A program made the translations under genes and the position numbers. This document shows, one piece after another, positions 61,130 to 64,000 of a stretch of DNA of 64,000 nt (position 1 is its first letter; the number at the start of each line of letters is the position of its first letter). Source of the stretch: Neptunicella marina (GTDB taxonomy: Bacteria > Pseudomonadota > Gammaproteobacteria > Enterobacterales > Alteromonadaceae); assembly GCF_014270035.1 (NCBI RefSeq), contig NZ_JACNEP010000001.1, forward strand, positions 372,001 to 436,000, read 5' to 3'. The notes below the pieces were generated by a model. That model worked only from the letters and a program-made list of their open reading frames with translations, did not search any database and had not been told where the DNA came from.

Positions 61130-62380
61130 TTAATCCCGTTTTATACCTTGTGGGCGTAAAAACAATCGACTTAACTGTCCGGCTATTTTGGAGAAATCGC
61201 CAAATTCATCGACATTGCGATTAATGTTCACTGCCAGTGAAAACTGATATTCAGGGATCACCATTAAAAAGCTCTGTGCACCGCGGGATACGCCACCATG
61301 ACTGTAATAATCGACCTCTGGTAAAGCAGGATCAATGCTAATTTGATGTTTACGCCAGCCAATCGCATAATTTTGCGGATTTACCTCACCATTATTTAAT
61401 CGTTGCGGCTCATAAAACGCCTCTCTAACATCGGCCGGTATAAAGTCAGATTGCATAAAACCCTGACCAAACTGTGCCAAATCGCTTGAAGTAGACACCC
61501 AGCCACCGGCAGCTAATCGATGGCTTAAATCCACCTTGCGCCAAACATAAAACTGTTCTGAGTCGGATTTATCCTGTTTGTAAAACTGTGCAAGTTTAGT
61601 CGCTTTTTGCTCAATCTGAGTATGAGACAGTTTAAGCGGGCTAAAAACCTGATGTTGCATCCAGGCTGTGTAAGACTCACCCGTTGCCTTTTCAATCACC
61701 TGACTCAACAAAACCGTGCCCAGGCTTGAGTATTCAAAGCGTTCGCCGGGCTTACCCAACAGTTTACTTTCATCAAACAGAGCAACGGCATCATCCACAT
61801 GCTCATAATAATGATCCAGGGTCATGGATTTTAATAAGCCGCTAAACTCAGTGTTTTGACCATAATGTGGCAGACCTGCCATATGTGATGCCAGCTGCCT
61901 TGGGGTAATTTGTGCCCAGTTTGGATTGGGCAAATGTTCGTATAAGTCTTTTAGTGGCGTATCCAGAGTCAGTTTATGGCTCGCCACCGCGCGAGCCAAA
62001 CCTGCAGAAGTCAGTGCTTTTGAGGTGCTGCCAATACGTAATTGCGTATCGGTTTGCATGGGTAATGCATGTTTAAGATCGGCCCAGCCTGCCGCACCTT
62101 GCCACACCAGTTGATTATTAATCGCAACGGCAGCGGTAAAGCCCGGCGAATTAATAACCTCCCGGTGTTTTTCTAACATTGCAATTGCATCCGCGGCCTG
62201 GATTGCATAATCACTGTTATGCACCTTAGACACCATTGGCGCATTGGCATGAGGCATGGTTTGCTGACCAAAAGGCAGCATGGGTAATTTATCTTTGTGG
62301 CTTAAAAAGCCGTAAATCGGTGTCAGTAAATAACCAAGAATTACCAGTAAAAGTACTAATATCAGTTTTAATTTCATCAC
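61130..62380 (-). CDS. Serine beta-lactamase-like hydrolase (class C/LACTB fold)
   Basis: A 416-residue membrane-anchored or exported enzyme: N-terminal hydrophobic helix at about 3-24. The active site has SxxK as STSKALTSAGLA, Y-x-S in FEYSSLGTVLLS, and a probable HxG in YYSHGGVSRGA. This is the beta-lactamase/penicillin-binding protein-like (PF00144) family, including esterases, D-aminopeptidases and LACTB. True beta-lactamase action is not indicated. Start ATG 62380 (MMKLKLILVLLLVILGYLL) fits. It lies downstream of the membrane AraC gene on the same strand. Confidence 0.88.
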   Translation of the reverse strand: MMKLKLILVLLLVILGYLLTPIYGFLSHKDKLPMLPFGQQTMPHANAPMVSKVHNSDYAIQAADAIAMLEKHREVINSPGFTAAVAINNQLVWQGAAGWADLKHALPMQTDTQLRIGSTSKALTSAGLARAVASHKLTLDTPLKDLYEHLPNPNWAQITPRQLASHMAGLPHYGQNTEFSGLLKSMTLDHYYEHVDDAVALFDESKLLGKPGERFEYSSLGTVLLSQVIEKATGESYTAWMQHQVFSPLKLSHTQIEQKATKLAQFYKQDKSDSEQFYVWRKVDLSHRLAAGGWVSTSSDLAQFGQGFMQSDFIPADVREAFYEPQRLNNGEVNPQNYAIGWRKHQISIDPALPEVDYYSHGGVSRGAQSFLMVIPEYQFSLAVNINRNVDEFGDFSKIAGQLSRLFLRPQGIKRD

Positions 62381-62462
62381 AATCTCCTAAGTGTTTGATT
62401 GTGCTGATGCTGCTGATATTTAAGGGTTTTATCTTCTCAAAAATGAAAAATGCTGCGCATTT

Positions 62463-63482
62463 TTAAAATTGATCACGATATTCTGTCGGTGTCACACCTA
62501 TTTGTTGTTTAAATGCACGATTAAAGGTGGCAACAGAGCCATACCCCATGTCCAGTGCCAAGGTAAGAATCGGCAAAGATTTGTCTGCGGATTTGAGTTT
62601 TTCACACATGGCAGGAATGCGGTAGCTGTTTAAATAGTGAGAAAAATTACTGAATCCTAATTGCTGATTAATCAGTTTGCGAAGTTGATGTTCCGGCATA
62701 TTAATATGCTCGGCTAATTTACCAATGCTCAATTGTTCCTCGCGAAAACCGCCTTGCTGCATAAACTCTTCAAGTTTTGCCAGTTGAGGATTATTTGAGT
62801 TGGCCGCTTTTTTAGGTTTATCGACAGGTTGTTCTGCAGTGAGATGAATGTTCCTGAGTATCACCCAAAATACCAGCACAAACATAATCATGGCGTTGAC
62901 CATGCCAAATGCAGCCGTATTTCTAATCTGATGTAAAAACAACTCAAACAAGGTTAACAACGCCATATAGCTGCCAATACCAATACTAAGTTTGAGGCGC
63001 ATTTGACGACGCTTATCCACTAAATCGTCCTGATAACCACTTATGCAGCGATAAACCACCCACAGCAGCACCGCCATGCCCACCACATGACTTATGTCAT
63101 GAATTAGCCCACTACCCGGTGTAAAAAGGAAAAACCAAGCTAAAAAAACACACCAGCCTAATATCGGTGCGCTGATCCAAAATGGGGAATCCCGCCAATG
63201 CCATTTGGGCTGCAATTGCGTTTGTACATAAAACAGTATGGCGAATGCGGTTAAATCGGTGAACAGCAAAAGTGGCTGGCGTAACCAACCATAATACTCA
63301 TCTTCAATAGGCAAAGTTAACAGCAAATAGGCACTAACACAGGTTAACAACAATAAAACGGCTGTTCTTTTTACAACGGGAGCCGGATTTTTGATATTCA
63401 GCACCATCATCATCAATAACAAACCTACGGTGGCAAAACGAAATGCCAAATCAAATATGGCGGATGAAGGTAGTGAAATCAT
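62463..63482 (-). CDS. AraC-type regulator with membrane domain
   Basis: A 339-residue protein with seven hydrophobic helices (about 10-210) and a C-terminal AraC DNA-binding domain (about 235-338). The latter has LSIGKLAEHINMPEHQLRKLINQ (shortened) and TLALDMGYGSVATFNRAFKQQ. Membrane-bound AraC proteins of this layout are widespread in marine Gammaproteobacteria and may sense membrane or cell-wall changes. It is 82 bases upstream of the serine hydrolase gene on the same strand, which could be its target or operon partner. Confidence 0.9.
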   Translation of the reverse strand: MISLPSSAIFDLAFRFATVGLLLMMMVLNIKNPAPVVKRTAVLLLLTCVSAYLLLTLPIEDEYYGWLRQPLLLFTDLTAFAILFYVQTQLQPKWHWRDSPFWISAPILGWCVFLAWFFLFTPGSGLIHDISHVVGMAVLLWVVYRCISGYQDDLVDKRRQMRLKLSIGIGSYMALLTLFELFLHQIRNTAAFGMVNAMIMFVLVFWVILRNIHLTAEQPVDKPKKAANSNNPQLAKLEEFMQQGGFREEQLSIGKLAEHINMPEHQLRKLINQQLGFSNFSHYLNSYRIPAMCEKLKSADKSLPILTLALDMGYGSVATFNRAFKQQIGVTPTEYRDQF

Positions 63483-63599
63483 AAAATTAACAATGGCTTA
63501 CAAATGCGGTTAATGTAGCAATATTTACCTTATACAGCCAACACAGCTGTTTACTGCCAAATGAATAAACAGCTGTACAACCTCATAGATTGATGGCGA

Positions 63600-64000
63600 T
63601 TAGCTAAAACACGCCTTTAACTCAGCTAAATGGATTTCATAGTTTTTCCATTGCTGTTGTGCGCTTTTAAAAATTGGCTGGCGTACCTGTTCTGAACTTG
63701 GGGTTTTGATCTGGCGTTTGGTTTTATGAAAATCAACGCAGCTTTGCTCAAAGGGCAAACCACAAAAATCGAGCATACGTTTAACCTGCCCTTGCAAGTC
63801 ATCCAGTACGTCTTCGTGCTGTACTTTAAGCACAAAACCGGGCAGCACCTTGTTCCAGTGTTCCATCATGCGCAGGTAAGACTGATAATAACGACCAATA
63901 TCGTGCAGGCTGTAACTGAAATCCTGACCTTCACCAAAGAGCTGTTTAAAACCACTAAAACAACAGGCCATCGGCTCACGACGTGCATCAATCACTTTTG
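63600..64000 (-). CDS. Sulfotransferase-family protein, 5' part outside window
   Basis: Only the C-terminal 133 codons are present; the frame stays open through base 64000. It reads KVIDARREPMACCFSGFKQL, then FSYSLHDIGRYYQSYLRMMEHW and MLDFCGLPFEQSCVDFH, the C-terminal pattern of TPR-type sulfotransferases. The Arg of the 3'-phosphate site of PAPS is probably the RREP segment. Function of the whole cannot be settled without the missing N-terminal part. The stop is at 63600. Confidence 0.85.
   Translation of the reverse strand, partial: KVIDARREPMACCFSGFKQLFGEGQDFSYSLHDIGRYYQSYLRMMEHWNKVLPGFVLKVQHEDVLDDLQGQVKRMLDFCGLPFEQSCVDFHKTKRQIKTPSSEQVRQPIFKSAQQQWKNYEIHLAELKACFS

Noticed and set aside
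61130-62380. Antibiotic-resistance beta-lactamase
   Set aside because: The motifs are of the broad PF00144 esterase/LACTB-like group and a membrane anchor is present; nothing points to drug hydrolysis.

Overview
The window looks like chromosomal DNA of a marine gammaproteobacterium of the Alteromonadales (Alteromonadaceae-like). The support is gene content: HexR-controlled zwf and pyk, a LiuR-controlled leucine operon beside a valine operon, the yejK/yejL/yejM trio, an M61 peptidase, TPR response regulator and feoAB. Genus cannot be fixed from sequence alone. Almost all of the window is coding; no rRNA, tRNA, CRISPR array or IS element was seen.

Region by region. 1-9.3 kb is central carbon metabolism: zwf (cut by the left edge), divergent hexR, pykA and later pfkA, with HexR-type palindromes before zwf/hexR and pykA. 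Between them lie a PQQ sugar dehydrogenase, a DMT exporter, a DUF6279 lipoprotein and small membrane proteins. 9.3-14 kb holds an ACT-domain protein and a tight four-gene run: LytS-type kinase, LytTR regulator, D-aminoacylase-like amidohydrolase and VanX-like dipeptidase. 14-27.5 kb is housekeeping: Mpo1-like, PilZ, M61 peptidase, feoAB with a Fur-box-like sequence, AraC/GyrI, M23 peptidase, a two-domain PTPS/QueD protein, yejK/L/M and rlmA.

27.5-43.4 kb is branched-chain amino acid catabolism. A valine operon (mmsA, isobutyryl-CoA dehydrogenase, 3-hydroxyisobutyryl-CoA hydrolase, mmsB, SDR) runs leftward. A leucine operon (liuR, liuA, B, C, D, E) runs rightward, with a thiolase divergent from liuR. 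LiuR-type palindromes sit before mmsA and before liuR, which suggests one regulon.

43.4-48.9 kb is the accessory part. A 330-bp block of perfect hairpins is followed by three integron-type gene cassettes with attC sites but no integrase in view (a CALIN-like remnant). The cassettes encode a membrane protein with a probable beta-barrel domain, a two-gene unit of a small membrane protein plus a TIR-domain protein, and another small membrane protein. This is the best candidate for an undescribed, possibly defensive, system. A dispersed terminator-plus-tail repeat occurs here in several copies.

48.9-64 kb carries signalling and scattered metabolic genes: MCP, GNAT, clan GH-A glycosidase lipoprotein, hybrid PAS kinase, an acyl-CoA-dehydrogenase-like protein, an ECF42-type sigma factor with two DGPF/YCII proteins and a matching promoter, a DUF4382 lipoprotein, PhzF, MerR, a serine beta-lactamase-like hydrolase, a membrane AraC regulator and a sulfotransferase cut by the right edge.
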